Positions 51,593-63,169 of a DNA stretch of 64,000 nucleotides are shown here, piece after piece. Position 1 is the stretch's first letter; every line of letters starts with the position of its first letter. Both the position numbers and the translations under genes were made by a program. The notes under the pieces are model-generated. The model worked only from the letters and a program-made list of their open reading frames with translations. It ran no database searches and had not been told where the DNA came from. The stretch is from the NCBI GenBank assembly GCA_012295275.1, contig CM022679.1, positions 27,886,664 to 27,950,663 on the forward strand. The letters run 5' to 3'. Origin of the DNA: Chrysomallon squamiferum. Lineage: Eukaryota; Mollusca; Gastropoda; Neomphalida; Peltospiridae.

Positions 51593-52364
51593 GTTATTGC
51601 TATCGTTGTTATGGTCGTGTTTTTTTTTTTTTGGGGGGGTATAAATTATTTTTAATATTAAAATTATGTAAAATAAGTGATTTATATGCTTCTCTCGGGA
51701 TAATTTAACCGAGACCGATATCACAGTACACTAACCTCACAAATAAAAACTCTCCCCAGTATTAATCGGTGCTGACTTTCAGTCACAAATTAGTTCATGT
51801 CAGTATGTCTGAAATCAGTTCTATCATACGCAAACACACAGAAAATTGTCTTTATTTGTTAATTAATATGATGATAATAATGAAAAAAAGAAGAAGAGGT
51901 ATTCGATAATGAAAAATAACAGCGGAAAAATAAAACTTAGACGAAGATGAAGAAACTGAAAGACAAGAAGATGACGAAGAATATCTATGAATGTTATTAG
52001 AAAAGAGAGATTTTCAAAAAAAAAACACTGATGTTCTTTTCGTACTTAATGCAAAATAAAATTTTGACGGAGAATACAAAAGGAAGTAAATATTCTCGGA
52101 TTATGGAAAGAATATATATTTGAATATTTTCTTTTATCTGTGTATGTTTTGCTTCTTTTGAGATTTCACTAAAAACACTTTTATAAAAGGTGAAGTAGAT
52201 TTTACATTGGTAAGCAGACAGTCTACTTTAGTGTTTAGTTAGAATAAAGATAATAATAAGTTTTGCATTCAAGTAATAACTGTCACGGAAATTAATGAAT
52301 AAATGTGATATTAGATAAATTAGAGAATGTTAATGTTAAAAAGCCCTGCTACATTTTAAAACAT
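51593..52364. other. Intergenic DNA, no gene seen
   Basis: T12/G7 run at 51620-51638; A-rich beyond. Confidence 0.5.
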
Positions 52365-52530
52365 TATGCTGATATTTGTGCTGATATTTGTGCTCATATT
52401 TGTGCTGATATTTGTGCTCACATTTGTGCGTCTTGGCACAATTAACACAACTCTCAAATATTAGCTCTATCAGACCACTAGTTTGGGACATTTTGGCCCT
52501 CAAATTTGAGAAATTTGTCTAAAAAATCGG
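52365..52530 (+). repeat. Dispersed repeat family, copy 1 (with internal 18-bp iterations)
   Basis: Shares TCTCAAATATTAGCTCTATCA, an ACCAC.AG.TTGG block and ATTTTGGCC with 63405-63500. The left part iterates GCTGATATTTGTGCT-like units about five times. No coding capacity is seen. Confidence 0.65.
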
Positions 52531-54460
52531 CATGACCAACACCTTTAAGCGCCGATATTGTGGTAACAATGTTATTGGAGTGGCAGTTTAAGAGGAATTC
52601 CAAATCTGTTATTATAACCTTGATTTATTGAAGTTAAAGTCTCGTAACTTTTTGGTCTTTTGTTTGACACTGAAGTTGACCTTTTTGACAAAAATAAAAT
52701 GAAATGAAATTAAAATATAAACTGAACTAAAACAAACCAAATAAAATAATATGAATGAATGAATGAATAAATAAAAATGCTGTATCCTTCATTAATGTCA
52801 AAAAGATGACTGGGTGATTCGCTGAAAAGAAATACAGTAAAAATATATAAAATATATAAATATAAAAAAACAAACAGAGAGAAACAAAAACTGAGACGCA
52901 CACACTTGGATGAAAAGGGAAAGCTTTGTAACATGATGTTAGTTTTTATGTTGTCATAGAGTTGTAATCCACTAACATGAAAACGTGTACTTAGACCCTG
53001 GCATCGTGACACACCTATACACAAAGACTCGCTGACTCAGTGGTTTGATTACAGTGCTGTGTTATGACAAGTTCTGAACACAGGATATTTCTCTTTTCAG
53101 TCTGTGACCGGTTTATCAAAGTTCATCATATCTATTTTCCTTTCTAAGGGAAGGATACAAAAATACTTACTGCTAATCGATTATCACAGATCGATCACTG
53201 ATTGGCTGTATCAAATTTATAGACCGTTTTCAAATTACCGATGTACAGGCCACATCAGATCATCGTAGAATGAGTTCAAATCCAGTTGTAGCATTGTTCA
53301 TTCTGAACACGACTACAACAACACGTTGTTGATGTGAAGGAAGTTAGTATTTCAAAACTGCCGCTAGACCAATTTACTTAAATTAAAAGCGTGATAAGCA
53401 CAAATAAAATACAGTTACGTTTTTTAGAAATAGTTTGATTTCTTTCATTCAAAGCATGTGAAAGGTTAGGATTGTTGTAATTGTATTTTTGTCTCAGCTT
53501 AGAACGAATAAACTTTGTCTGCAATGAACAATTAAAACTGAACGAAACTTCCGGGCATGACATTCATTTGATTGGATGATATATTTAGATTAAGGGAGGC
53601 AATTAGTTTTATTCACATATTAAAGAGTGTATCTTTCCATGAGAAAGAACCGTAACTCCCTATAACAAAAGAGAAAATGTTAAAATGGATAACTAAATTT
53701 GGATCTCATGTCTGTATTATTATTATTGCTGCTATAGTTGATGATGTTTTTGTTGCTATGGTTGTATTGTTAAAATTATTATTTTTATTATTGTAAAAAC
53801 AATTTCCTTTTGAATTCATTCGTTTATTCCATCAATCATATTTTTCTTCAAGACTCTAGCTGTTCTACATGGAAACTGAATTACATTAATGCATATTTAG
53901 ATCATAAAACCTTTTTCACTCTTGTTTTATTTTTTCAATTAAATTTTACGATTATTGTCAGAGTGTTCCAGTTTTACATATAAACACGTTTCTGCTTTCA
54001 CAAAGTGTTTGTCACACTGCGATGACGTCGGAAGTAAACGAGATAAACTCGTCTTGATTACCTGTCGACGTCAGCCATATTGCGTGCGTTTAATGGCAGA
54101 CGTCATCTCTGTTTATTCGCGTGTGACTTCAGCCACGACTGCCGCAGGAAGAAAACAAGATGGTAGATCACGTTATGGATTCCATTAAGCAATAAGAAAG
54201 ACCAGTCAGCCATTTAAGCTGTGTTCTAGAAGAGGCAGCGTTCTGTTGTCACCCATAAAGCCGCCATTGTCGCTTCCGTTTCTCCACTGGACTGGTACTT
54301 TTATCTAATTATCGACTGACCACTTTATCGATACCGCTAGAAGTTTCGTTCATATGATATAAATTCAGTTGTCTTCTGAAACTGGAATAATTTAAATAAA
54401 CAATAAATGTAAATACCCTGTTCAGTGAAAACATCGACTTCTGGTAAAAATGAAGATAAA
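52531..54460. other. Intergenic DNA, no gene seen
   Basis: About 1.9 kb of mainly unique DNA. Patches at 54000-54330 are more G+C-rich but show no domain. Confidence 0.5.
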
Positions 54461-54461
54461 T

Positions 54462-54596
54462 ATTATTTATTTATTTATTTATTTATTTATGAGTTGCATA
54501 TACATATGTATGTGTGCACGTATGTATGTTTATATGTATATTTGTATGTATGTGTGTATGTATGTATGTAAGTAAGTATGTATGTGTGTGTGTGTT
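54462..54596. repeat. (TTTA)n and ATGT microsatellites
   Basis: TTTA 54463-54490 and ATGT/GTGT 54504-54594. Confidence 0.9.
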
Positions 54597-56400
54597 TCTT
54601 TATCTTTTTTTACAACTATTTAGCTTCTTTCCTGAGTTTTCTTCCTTCTATCGTTTGAAGACGTTTCTGTGTTTGCATATCTGCTCCGTGTTTCGTTTGA
54701 CTGCACCGCGGGTTTTTGTATCCAGTCTCTTTACAGTGTTCAACTGGCAACTCTGGAAGCTGTATTACAATTTCTATTGTCATGTGAAACTGCGCTGGCT
54801 CATAACACAGTGTTTGTTTACTACCTTCTGTTGTTTGAAGACTGACGCGAGTGTTTGAAATAAGAAGTAATTCAACCTTGTACGCGTATCGGTGAATGTT
54901 TCATCACTGACGTTGTTCAACAACTGAAATAAAATAGCGGTAGTAGTTTCTGTTATTGTCTCACGTAAAGTGACTCTGGTATTTCACAGCATCTTTACTT
55001 ATCCTTTTTCTTTCTTTTTCCATCAATTTAAAAATAAATAAGAAAATGAATGAATGGATGGATGAATAAATAAATAAATAAATAAATTAAATATTCAGAA
55101 ATTTTTCATAAACAGAAATACAGAACATTTCTGTAGCAGTCAAATGGTTCGGTACAAAAAAACATAACAAACAACAACAACGAATATTGATGATAATGAT
55201 ATAAAATAAACAAATGAAAACGTCTGCTTCTCCCCACAGCCGCACTAGAGACATTGATCAGTGGAAGGAGATTTTCTACTCCCTGCCACACAACCCTCTG
55301 TTTGTTAACTGCTAATGTTTACAAAGAATGTAAAACACCAGACGTTATTGTGATCTGCTAAAATTTGAAAAATAACGAGTCAGTTTTTGTATTGTACTAA
55401 CACACCTACACAAAACTGTAATAGTAACAGCAACAACAACAACTGTATAAAAGCAAAGAAGCTAAAACAGCAGGCCTCTCAACCTTTGCCCCACTCCACC
55501 GTCCTTTCTCAAACAACAGTCAGCTTAAAGATTTCTTCCCTATGTCCCACTCAATCAACCTGATAAATATTTAACAGGTCTTTCCGAGGTGCGATTTCCC
55601 GTTTTCCTTTCGTCACCGGTTTTGAAAAAGAAGATGATACTGGATGAACCAGAGAAAATGGATGCTGCATTCAATGAACGATACGGCAGTCTAGCACTGA
55701 AAAGTCACTTCCGAACTTTACCTACAGCCACAGAACGGAACAACGAATAAAATAATTTTCATAGGAAGACATTTTTGAAAACAATTCCTTATTTTGTAAC
55801 TGATTCTTTTTTTAATTATCACAAGGATTGCAGCTCAGGATCAATCTAATCTTCGAAGGATAAAGCTGATATCTTAACAACTTATCCCCTATGATGTTAT
55901 ATACGTACATATCATACTGAACTATATACTGTTGATTAAAACAGTATTTTACTTTTAACACACGTGTACTTTTATTAATGTCTCGAGCTGTACGTGACGA
56001 GATTTATATCTACTATAAGTAATGTTAGTTATGTGTACTGTAAGTAATATAAGTCCTAATAAGTCATATGTACTCTAATTTTCTACTCATTCTCAATACA
56101 CAAAATCAGTTTAAACATTGGCGGCTGTTTGGTCGTTCAACTCATTTATATAAATATGTTACATAGCGTGTTTGAGTCACGTCGTCAGTGTTTATTGTAA
56201 TGAGTGTAACGAAATGAAACGAATAAGTACTCATCTAGAAACATTTATATATAGGCTAATTGTAGATTTATATCCTCGCTTGAGAGAAAATGTTCGCGAG
56301 TGAAACAACAGATCGGGTGAAAGTTCAGCTCAAATGAGAGAAAACAACTCAAGTGAGAAATAACAGCTGATCAGTCCTCCTGTACGTGTCTTTTTCCCAT
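54597..56400. other. Intergenic DNA, no gene seen
   Basis: Unique sequence with an AAAT run at 55066-55086 and no supported exon. Confidence 0.5.
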
Positions 56401-56415
56401 TCCATCCAGTTTTAT

Positions 56416-56550
56416 GATCTATCTATCTATCCTTCTATCCCTCTATCTATCTACCCTTCTATCTCTCTTTCTACCTGTGTATCTATCTATCTATCTATCT
56501 TTCTATCTCAATCTGTGTATGCATGCATGTATGTATGTATGTATAGATGT
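56416..56550. repeat. (CTAT)n then (ATGT)n
   Basis: Interrupted CTAT/TCTAT to 56508 and CATG/TATG to 56545, directly before the duplicated segment. Confidence 0.85.
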
Positions 56551-56561
56551 ATCTAGTTATC

Positions 56562-56870
56562 TATATCTGTAACCGTGTGTAAATCTAAGTGTCTGTTTAT
56601 CTGTTTTTGTGTTTGTTTGTCTCTTTCTGTACCTCTCTCTGTTTGTCTGTACATATGTCTGCTGGTGTCTATATAAACATTTCAGTATCTGTATATGTGA
56701 ATTTGTGTCTCTGTTTGAATCTGTAATTAGTTCAACATACTTGTATGTGCTTTGTGTCTATTTCTGCTTGCCAGATATAAGCATATAGTACCTAATACAT
56801 GAGTTATGTGTGGAAAATACTATTTATGCATACAAAAACACACTTAGATGGATAGATAAATAGACTGACT
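56562..56870 (+). repeat. Duplicated 300-bp segment, copy 1
   Basis: Closely matches 58506-58810, about 1.95 kb downstream in the same orientation, with landmarks CTGTAACCGTGTGTAAAT, ACATATGTCTGCTGGTGTCT and GCATATAGTACCTAATA. Both copies are preceded by (ATGT)n and followed by GATA-type repeats. Confidence 0.85.
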
Positions 56871-56977
56871 GATATACATATAAAGTGCCAGGTTTCCCAC
56901 GTAAAAATGACGAAAGACAAAGAACGGCGTGCTTCGTGGGAAGCGATGATTACCTCGGTTATTGAGCAGCTCTTTTC

Positions 56978-57150
56978 AGATTGTCTCGGTGGCCAAACGG
57001 TAACATCGTACGCCTTCGGAGTGCGGGCGAATGTGTGCCATACGTTCGAGTCTCGTCAGCGGCATCTGACGGGTTTGTGAGGTCGTGACTGGACTTTGTC
57101 CTCCTCCGCCAGTGCTTTCCCGAATATTGTCTATGTACAGACAAATTGAA
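56978..57150 (+). mobile_element. tRNA-derived SINE candidate (box A and box B present)
   Basis: TGGCCAAACGG at 56990-57000 matches the RNA polymerase III box A consensus, and GTTCGAGTC at 57044-57052 matches box B, 43 nt apart as in tRNA genes. A G+C-rich, non-tRNA body follows (57053-57130), then a tail that merges into the 52-bp tandem array. There is no clean cloverleaf, so this looks like a SINE head rather than a functional tRNA. Confidence 0.6.
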
Positions 57151-57520
57151 ATAAACTTAGACAACTCGTCTTTAATTATAAACCTAACAGCAGTGAACTG
57201 AAGTAAACTTAGACAACTCGTCTTTAATTATAAACCTAACAGCAGTGAACTGAAGTAAACTTAGATAACTCATATTTAATTATAAACCTAACAGCAGTGA
57301 ACTGAAGTAAACTTAGATAACTCATATTTAATTATAAACCTAACAGCAGTGAACTGAAGTAAACTTAGATAACTCATATTTAATTATAAACCTAACAGCA
57401 GTGAACTGAAGTAAACTTAGATAACTCATATTTAATTATAAACCTAACAGCAGTGAACTGAAGTAAACTTAGATAACTCATCTTTAATTTTAAGTCTAAC
57501 AGCAGTGAATTGAAGTATAA
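57148..57520 (+). repeat. 52-bp minisatellite, 7 copies
   Basis: The unit is GAACTGAAGTAAACTTAGAT then AACTCATATTTAATTATAAACCTAACAGCAGT. The first copy starts inside the tail of the SINE candidate (AAATTGAAATAAACTTAGAC). Confidence 0.94.
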
Positions 57521-58340
57521 TTTACAGTCAAGTTAAATTTTGTTTCAAATTCCGGTAAACATACATGTTATGAACAAACAAAAATAAACAAACAACCCCT
57601 GATCTCTGTTTTACAGAAAAATGTTACCAATTTTATTTAATGTGTTAAAGGTTATTTTTTTAAAGGTAATTTGCTAGAAAGATTTTGTGGATGCTGACTG
57701 ATGGAAAACACTGACAGAAACAAAACTTCTGTTAGGTTTCTAATTTCACGCGAGCTGTTTAAGTTTACTTCCATTCCTGCTTGAGAATGTAAATTGCCGA
57801 CATATCTATTAATCAGGTCACATGACACAATGGAACAGATCATATGACATCATTTAATTTTGAAACAATTTTACAAGTTGCTGTTTGAAACATTTGCTCT
57901 TGCATGCTGTCTAGTTTCGTTTTTTGTTTTCTTGGGTTTTTTTTTTCACATCAGCTTTAATAGACGTCTTCATGTCACGCCTTTGCACTGTGGACATGCT
58001 AATTTCAAAAAATTGACAAAATGTGATAATTTAGTGCGCATCACCGACATAACAACATTGACACCACGATGGACGGTATTCAATCAGAAACACTAAGCCT
58101 GATCACGTGACATCTAAAATTGACTTTAATAAAATCTACATTCTTGACGTGCTTTGGCTGGATGCGAGGTCTCGACACGAATGTGACTCGTGTGTATTTC
58201 TCGTCCAGGTCGACGATTGGTTAGCATTCACTATTAGATCAGGGAACCATTGTCCGCGCAAACACACTCAACAGTGTGGGCCTGATCCGACTTTAACTCG
58301 ATTTGTTTCCTTCCGTGCTATGAAACAGAATATATACTAA
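57521..58340. other. Intergenic DNA, no gene seen
   Basis: Unique sequence; frames of 63-78 codons with no domain. Confidence 0.5.
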
Positions 58341-58341
58341 G

Positions 58342-58498
<157 letters not shown>

Positions 58499-58505
58499 AG
58501 TCTAT

Positions 58506-58810
58506 CTACATCTGTAACCGTGTGTAAATTTAAGTGTCTGTTTATCTGTTTTTGTGTTTGTGTGTCTCTCTTTCTGTGTGTTTCTGTATGTCTCTCCGTT
58601 TGTCAGTACATATGTCTGCTGGTGTCTATATAAACATTTCAGTATCTGCATATGTGAATTTGGGTCTATGTCAGAATCTGTAATTAGTTCAACATGCATG
58701 TATTTGCTTTGTGTCTATTTCTGTTTGCCAGATATAAGCATATAGTACCTAATATATGAGTTATGTGTGGAAAATACTATATATGCATACAAAAACACAA
58801 AATAGACTGA
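58506..58810 (+). repeat. Duplicated 300-bp segment, copy 2
   Basis: Direct copy of 56562-56870 with scattered substitutions and small indels. It lies between a CT tract with (ATGT)n and a GTAG/GATA tract, just upstream of the secreted-peptide gene. Confidence 0.85.
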
Positions 58811-58814
58811 TATA

Positions 58815-58894
58815 TATATATACCTATATATACGTACATACATACATATATCGATAATAGATAAGTAGGTAGGTAGGTAGGTAGGTAGGTAGGA

Positions 58895-58933
<39 letters not shown>

Positions 58934-58945
58934 AAGATAGATAGA
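58815..58945. repeat. TA, (GTAG)n, GATA and GACA tract
   Basis: GTAG 58866-58890, GATA 58896-58908, GACA 58908-58931. Confidence 0.92.
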
Positions 58946-59466
58946 TGGAAAATGCATATTTGGAGAGAGGAAACAAGATGATGAAACTATCAGCAACACG
59001 CCAGTTATTATTCATGTTTCTGAGAGAAGTTCGCAGACTGATGAAATATGCAAATATTGAAAAGTATCTCTCTATGAAATTACACGGACTAAATCCAGCT
59101 AAAATTCTCTACAAAATAAATGTGTCATGCGTTTTGATTTCAGTGAGACAGATGTAATTAATTACTGCTAGAATAAACATAAATATGACGACAAATGTCC
59201 TACCAAGCCATAGAAAACTTTGGAAACAAGAAGGGAAGACCCACAATTTGAAGGTATTTAACTATTCATTTTAAATGTCATGTAATATCATTATATATGT
59301 TTCTATGTCTATATGCATATATGTATATATTTATGTTACTAAGTATTTATGTTAGTATGTATTTTTGTATGTCTGTAAGTTTTTATGTATGTATCTGTGT
59401 GTGGTCTGTAAATATATATATATAAGAAACGTGATAAATAATAAAACACGTTTGTATCTATTTCAG

Positions 59467-59558
59467 ATTCTGCTGTTCACAATGGTAAAACTATTTCTCT
59501 TGTTTCTTCTGCTCTCTCCGCTGTCTGTTTTAGCGATGACTACAAAAGAATTCTGCGA
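59467..59558 (+). other. Exon 1 of the secreted-peptide gene (signal-peptide exon)
   Basis: The acceptor ATTTCAG ends at 59466 and a GTAAGT donor starts at 59559. The ATG at 59482 opens 25 codons covering the whole signal peptide and the first cysteine. A 5' noncoding exon may end at 59253, where AAG is followed by GTATTT, but that site is weak. Confidence 0.6.
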
Positions 59559-59965
59559 GTAAGTATAAAAATAACTAAATTTATCAGTAAATCGGATTAA
59601 CCAAAGAAAATATAAATATGACGTAGATGATTCGAAATGTTTGTTTTTCTAATATAATAATTTATTCTTCCAACAGAAGTGTCACTTTTCATTAAAATGT
59701 ATTAGAAAAATCTTTCGACTAATTCAACATCAAGGACTGATATATGAAATATGTATGTATGTATGTATATATGTAAATAGGTATTTAGGTAAATTTCGAG
59801 TTTGTTGTTTTATAATTTTTATATGTGATAACAATGTATACATTTTACTTTATATTTTTCAGGAATTGTGCTGAATATGTAAAGATAATTACTTCGAGTA
59901 AGTTCCATTTATTTATTTAATTATGTGGCAATGATAAATTCTGACACAAGGAGAGTGTCACGCAG

Positions 59966-60024
<59 letters not shown>

Positions 60025-60892
60025 GTATAATAATAATATATATATAAATATGTTTTTTTAAACACATCAAAATGATATTACTATTTTTTGTTATTTGAAT
60101 ATTTCTCAGCGTTTAAAGGTGACACCAGTTCTGTTTCTGACAGATCCATTCAAAAGAGAAGTAAGTGATCCGTTTTATATTATTAGTGTAATCTTGTACA
60201 CGACAGCTGTACACACAGACACCAACCCACACAGACACACACACATAAACACACACACACAGACACAGACACACACACACATACACACACACATACACAC
60301 ACACAGACATACACACACATACACAGACACACACATACACACACACATAAATACACACAGACACAGACACACACACAGACACAGACACACACAAACACAC
60401 ACATACACACATGCATAAACACACACACACATACACAGACACACACACATAAACACACATACACACATAAACACACACACATAAACACACACACATAAAC
60501 ACACACACACACAGACACAGAGATTCACGTCTAAGAAGAGAAATGTGAATCTCGTCCTATTTGTTGGCTGCGAGCAACTGTTATTTTATAAAATAGTGTC
60601 AGCCATGTTTTGTTCCGTCGAACCAAGAGCAAAAATACAAACAAATCAAATTCAAATAAATAAATGATCTTTAAGTCAGTTTCACATAATTTAATAATAA
60701 TAATAATAATAATAATGTGTGTGATCATGTAAATATTAGTAAATATATCGCATTTCGAAACGTAAGTAAAGAGAAAAAGAAACGTATGTACATATCTGAG
60801 AGAAAGAAGGAAAGTTTGTAATATTACTCTTTAGTTTCATTAGTATTTAAATATTTTAATATTTTACAGGATTACATCCACAGAAATTCTAA
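59482..60892 (+). CDS. Predicted small secreted-peptide precursor made of microexons (spliced)
   Basis: Predicted exons are 59467-59558 (ATG at 59482), 59863-59897, 60110-60160 and 60870-60895 (stop TAA at 60890-60892). Every acceptor is CAG or TCAG after a T-rich tract, and the donors read GTAAGT in the first three exons (GTAAGTTT after the fourth). The phases fit exactly: exon 1 leaves two bases, the 35-nt exon consumes one and leaves one, and the 51-nt exon consumes two and leaves one, giving a 61-residue product. Residues 1-18 are a clear signal peptide (KLFLLFLLLS core, VLA at the cleavage site). The mature part has only two cysteines, C25 and C28 (CxxC), followed by an amphipathic-looking EYVKII stretch that weakly recalls the first helix of saposin-like domains; the other saposin cysteines are absent. 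Exon 3 ends in QKR, and the next exon starts with Arg, giving a tribasic, convertase-like site. Family and function are unknown; a hormone-like, antimicrobial or exocrine peptide are all possible. The splice model is inferred and no transcript was seen. Confidence 0.6.
59943..60060. repeat. (AAT)n within an intron of the secreted-peptide gene
   Basis: About 54 bp of pure AAT between the 35-nt and 51-nt exons. Confidence 0.93.
60212..60522. repeat. CA-rich interrupted microsatellite
   Basis: CACA with CAGACA, ATACA and ATAAACA interruptions over 310 bp, in the intron after the 51-nt exon. The Cys/Val-rich minus-strand frames are artefacts. Confidence 0.94.
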
Positions 60893-61037
60893 GTTGTAAG
60901 TTTTATATAACAGTTTAATTATGTAGACGATAACAGACACACAAACACACATACAAACAGACACAGTCAATCAGACAAAAAGCAACAAATAAAACATTGT
61001 AAAGAATGACTTTAGCAATAATTAATTAATTAATACA

Positions 61038-61138
61038 TTTATTTATTTATTTATTTATTTATTTATTTCTTCATTTATTTTTCTTTACTTTATTTAATTT
61101 AATTTAATTTTATTTTATTTAATTTTATTTTATTTTAT
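61038..61138. repeat. ATTT/TTTAA low-complexity tract
   Basis: ATTT units then TTTAATTTAA, directly upstream of the acceptor at 61145. Confidence 0.85.
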
Positions 61139-61145
61139 GTTGCAG

Positions 61146-61250
61146 GAAGAAATTATAATTGACTTATTTCACCAAATATAAAAACTTTCAAAACTTTTCT
61201 GAATTTACTTTTATATGAGATTTGTGTATCAGTTACTTTTTCACTCAGAG
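61146..61250 (+). other. Downstream exon of the secreted-peptide gene: 3' UTR or alternative terminus
   Basis: This 105-nt stretch is bounded by TTGCAG (to 61145) and GTAAGT (from 61251). In the constitutive model it is 3' UTR. If exon 3 were spliced straight here, the shared phase would read Arg-Arg-Asn-Tyr-Asn then a TGA stop. A diverged copy lies at 63013-63160, sharing the ATGAGATTT block and the flanking TTTGTGAC, so this exon belongs to a duplicated segment. Confidence 0.45.
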
Positions 61251-61273
61251 GTAAGTTGCTACTGTTTGTGACG

Positions 61274-61375
<102 letters not shown>

Positions 61376-61409
61376 GCTTCTTCTTGTTACGGATGTCTAA
61401 CAAATACAA

Positions 61410-61559
61410 ATGTATTTGTTTTGTCTGTATCTATCTGATCTTTGTGACAGATGTTCATACTGTGGTGTACCTCAGGCATATTTAGAATTATCTGTCGTTG
61501 AACTGAAGCGAGCTAAGATCATACTTTACACAAGTTTATATCAGTTATCGTATCAGTAG
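61410..61559 (+). CDS. Short ORF, 49 aa, with C-x2-C-x2-C motif; duplicated downstream
   Basis: ATG at 61410, TAG at 61557-61559. The frame carries cysteines in the arrangement CDRCSYCG near residues 12-19. The second genomic copy (62608-62745) keeps this frame open with one in-frame 3-nt deletion; every base difference I could align across the shared block changes an amino acid and none makes a stop. Alternatively the block is an exon beginning at 61450 after TTTGTGACAG, which has a good pyrimidine tract. I do not recognise a family. It could be noncoding duplicate DNA. Confidence 0.25.
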   Translation: MYLFCLYLSDLCDRCSYCGVPQAYLELSVVELKRAKIILYTSLYQLSYQ

Positions 61560-61661
61560 CAACAACCACGGGAACAACAACAACAACAACAATAAAAATA
61601 ATAATAATAATAATAATTATGTATGTATGTATGTGGTTCTGTATATATTGGTAAATATATC

Positions 61662-61763
<102 letters not shown>

Positions 61764-61832
61764 GAAGAGGGGAAGAAAAAAGAGAGTAAGAAAGCTGTTT
61801 TTGAATAAAATAAAATAATAAATAGATTAATA

Positions 61833-61864
<32 letters not shown>

Positions 61865-61974
61865 AACGGCTTCTTTTTACTTTTACTTGCGTGTTCAGAA
61901 CTGAAGGATGGGAGAAAACAAATAAACGAGTACTACCATGCTTTAATATCTAGAGTTGTCTCCCTTCCACACTT

Positions 61975-62100
61975 TTACTTGACTATCTATCTATCTTTAT
62001 TTATTTATTTATATTTTTATTTTAACTTTATTATTATTTCTTTACAAACACAAAAAATAAATAAAAAAAAATAAAAAAAAGCAAACAACACTACTTACGT
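61975..62100. repeat. CTAT, TTTA and A-rich tract
   Basis: Short runs; low complexity. Confidence 0.7.
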
Positions 62101-62119
62101 TAAATAACATGTTTGTATA

Positions 62120-62235
62120 TAGACGTGTGTGTTTCTGTTTAGGTTTTTTTGTATGTGTATGTGTGTATGTGTATGTGTCTGTATAATGTATATATATATA
62201 TATGCATGTACGTGTGTATGTATAAAGAAAGAAAT
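62120..62235. repeat. TG/ATGT and TA tract
   Basis: GTGT/ATGT and a TA run at 62189-62202. Confidence 0.8.
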
Positions 62236-62376
62236 AATTAAAGAAACCTGGCTAGTAAGTCTTGCTTCTTCTAGTTTGACGACGGCGTAGACATCAATGA
62301 CGTCAGTGATGAAGAAATTAAATACAACCTTCAAATTTCAGTGAAAGTTGTATTGCATTAATACAAGAATAAACTA

Positions 62377-62580
62377 CTGTAAAATACAACAACAATAACA
62401 ACAACAAATAAATAAATAAATAAAATAATAGACAAAAACAAACAATCAAAACAAAGAACAAAAAACAAATCACAAAAAAATCAACAAAAAAAGAAGAAAA
62501 AAAGAAATAAAGAAAAAATAAAAATAAAAATAAAACAAACAACGCAACAGCAAGAGCAAAACAAAAGAAAATTTCATATA
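62377..62580. repeat. A-rich AAC/AAAT/AAAAC low-complexity tract
   Basis: About 200 bp over 75% A. The Phe/Leu-rich minus-strand frame is an artefact. Confidence 0.85.
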
Positions 62581-62607
62581 AACAAGAAAAAGGAAACACT
62601 GTATCTA

Positions 62608-62745
62608 CCTGATCTTTGTGACAGATGTTCATACTGTGGTGTACCTCAGACATATTTTAAATTATCTGTCGTTGAAATGGAGCGAACTAAGATCACGCTT
62701 TACAGTTTATATCAGTTAACGTATTTTGCTGTCACTTGACAGTAA
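62608..62745 (+). pseudogene. Second copy of the CxxCxxC segment
   Basis: About 120 nt match 61434-61555 closely, from CTGATCTTTGTGACAG onward. The reading frame of the first copy stays open here and continues to a TGA at about 62740, but there is no ATG in the corresponding position, so it is either an exon of a spliced gene or a relic of the duplication. Confidence 0.35.
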
Positions 62746-63012
62746 TAACGGAAACAGCAACTATAACAACTCTAAACTACAACAACGTCAATAATGATAA
62801 TAATAATAATTATTATTATAATTATACGGTTATATACGGTTATACTGGTAAATATATAGAAATTCGAAATGGAGTGAGAAAGAACACAAACTTTGGTACA
62901 CACAAAGATAGAGCGAGAGATTTGTAATGTGATATTTCTAATTCTTTTGTTTATGATTTGAATATTTTTTTATTTATTTATTTATTTAATTCTCTTCTGT
63001 TCTTAAATGTAG

Positions 63013-63160
63013 GAAAACTGACTGATTACGCATATCCTTGAGATGAAAAGATGACAACTAAAAGGAAATATGAAAAGGAAAAATAAATTTGTTCTAAAAC
63101 TTTTATTTTCTAAGTTTACTCTTCCATGAGATTTCTGTGATGTTTTAATTTCAGAAATAA
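63013..63160 (+). other. Paralogous copy of the terminal exon, possible alternative 3' exon
   Basis: An AATGTAG acceptor ends at 63012. Joined to exon 3 in the same phase it would read Arg then KLTDYAYP and stop at 63039-63041. The 3' half matches 61200-61250 (CT[A/G]A[A/G]TTTACT followed by ATGAGATTT). AATAAA-type signals lie at about 63083 and 63163. Whether it is used is unknown. Confidence 0.35.
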
Positions 63161-63169
63161 ATTGTTTCT

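Noticed and set aside
60113-60528. Cys/Val-rich minus-strand frames of 111-131 codons
   Set aside because: Reverse translation of the interrupted CA microsatellite in an intron.
59482-60892. Assignment of the secreted peptide to the saposin or any other named secreted-peptide family
   Set aside because: Only CxxC and a short amphipathic stretch are seen; the remaining diagnostic cysteines are missing, so no family name is justified.
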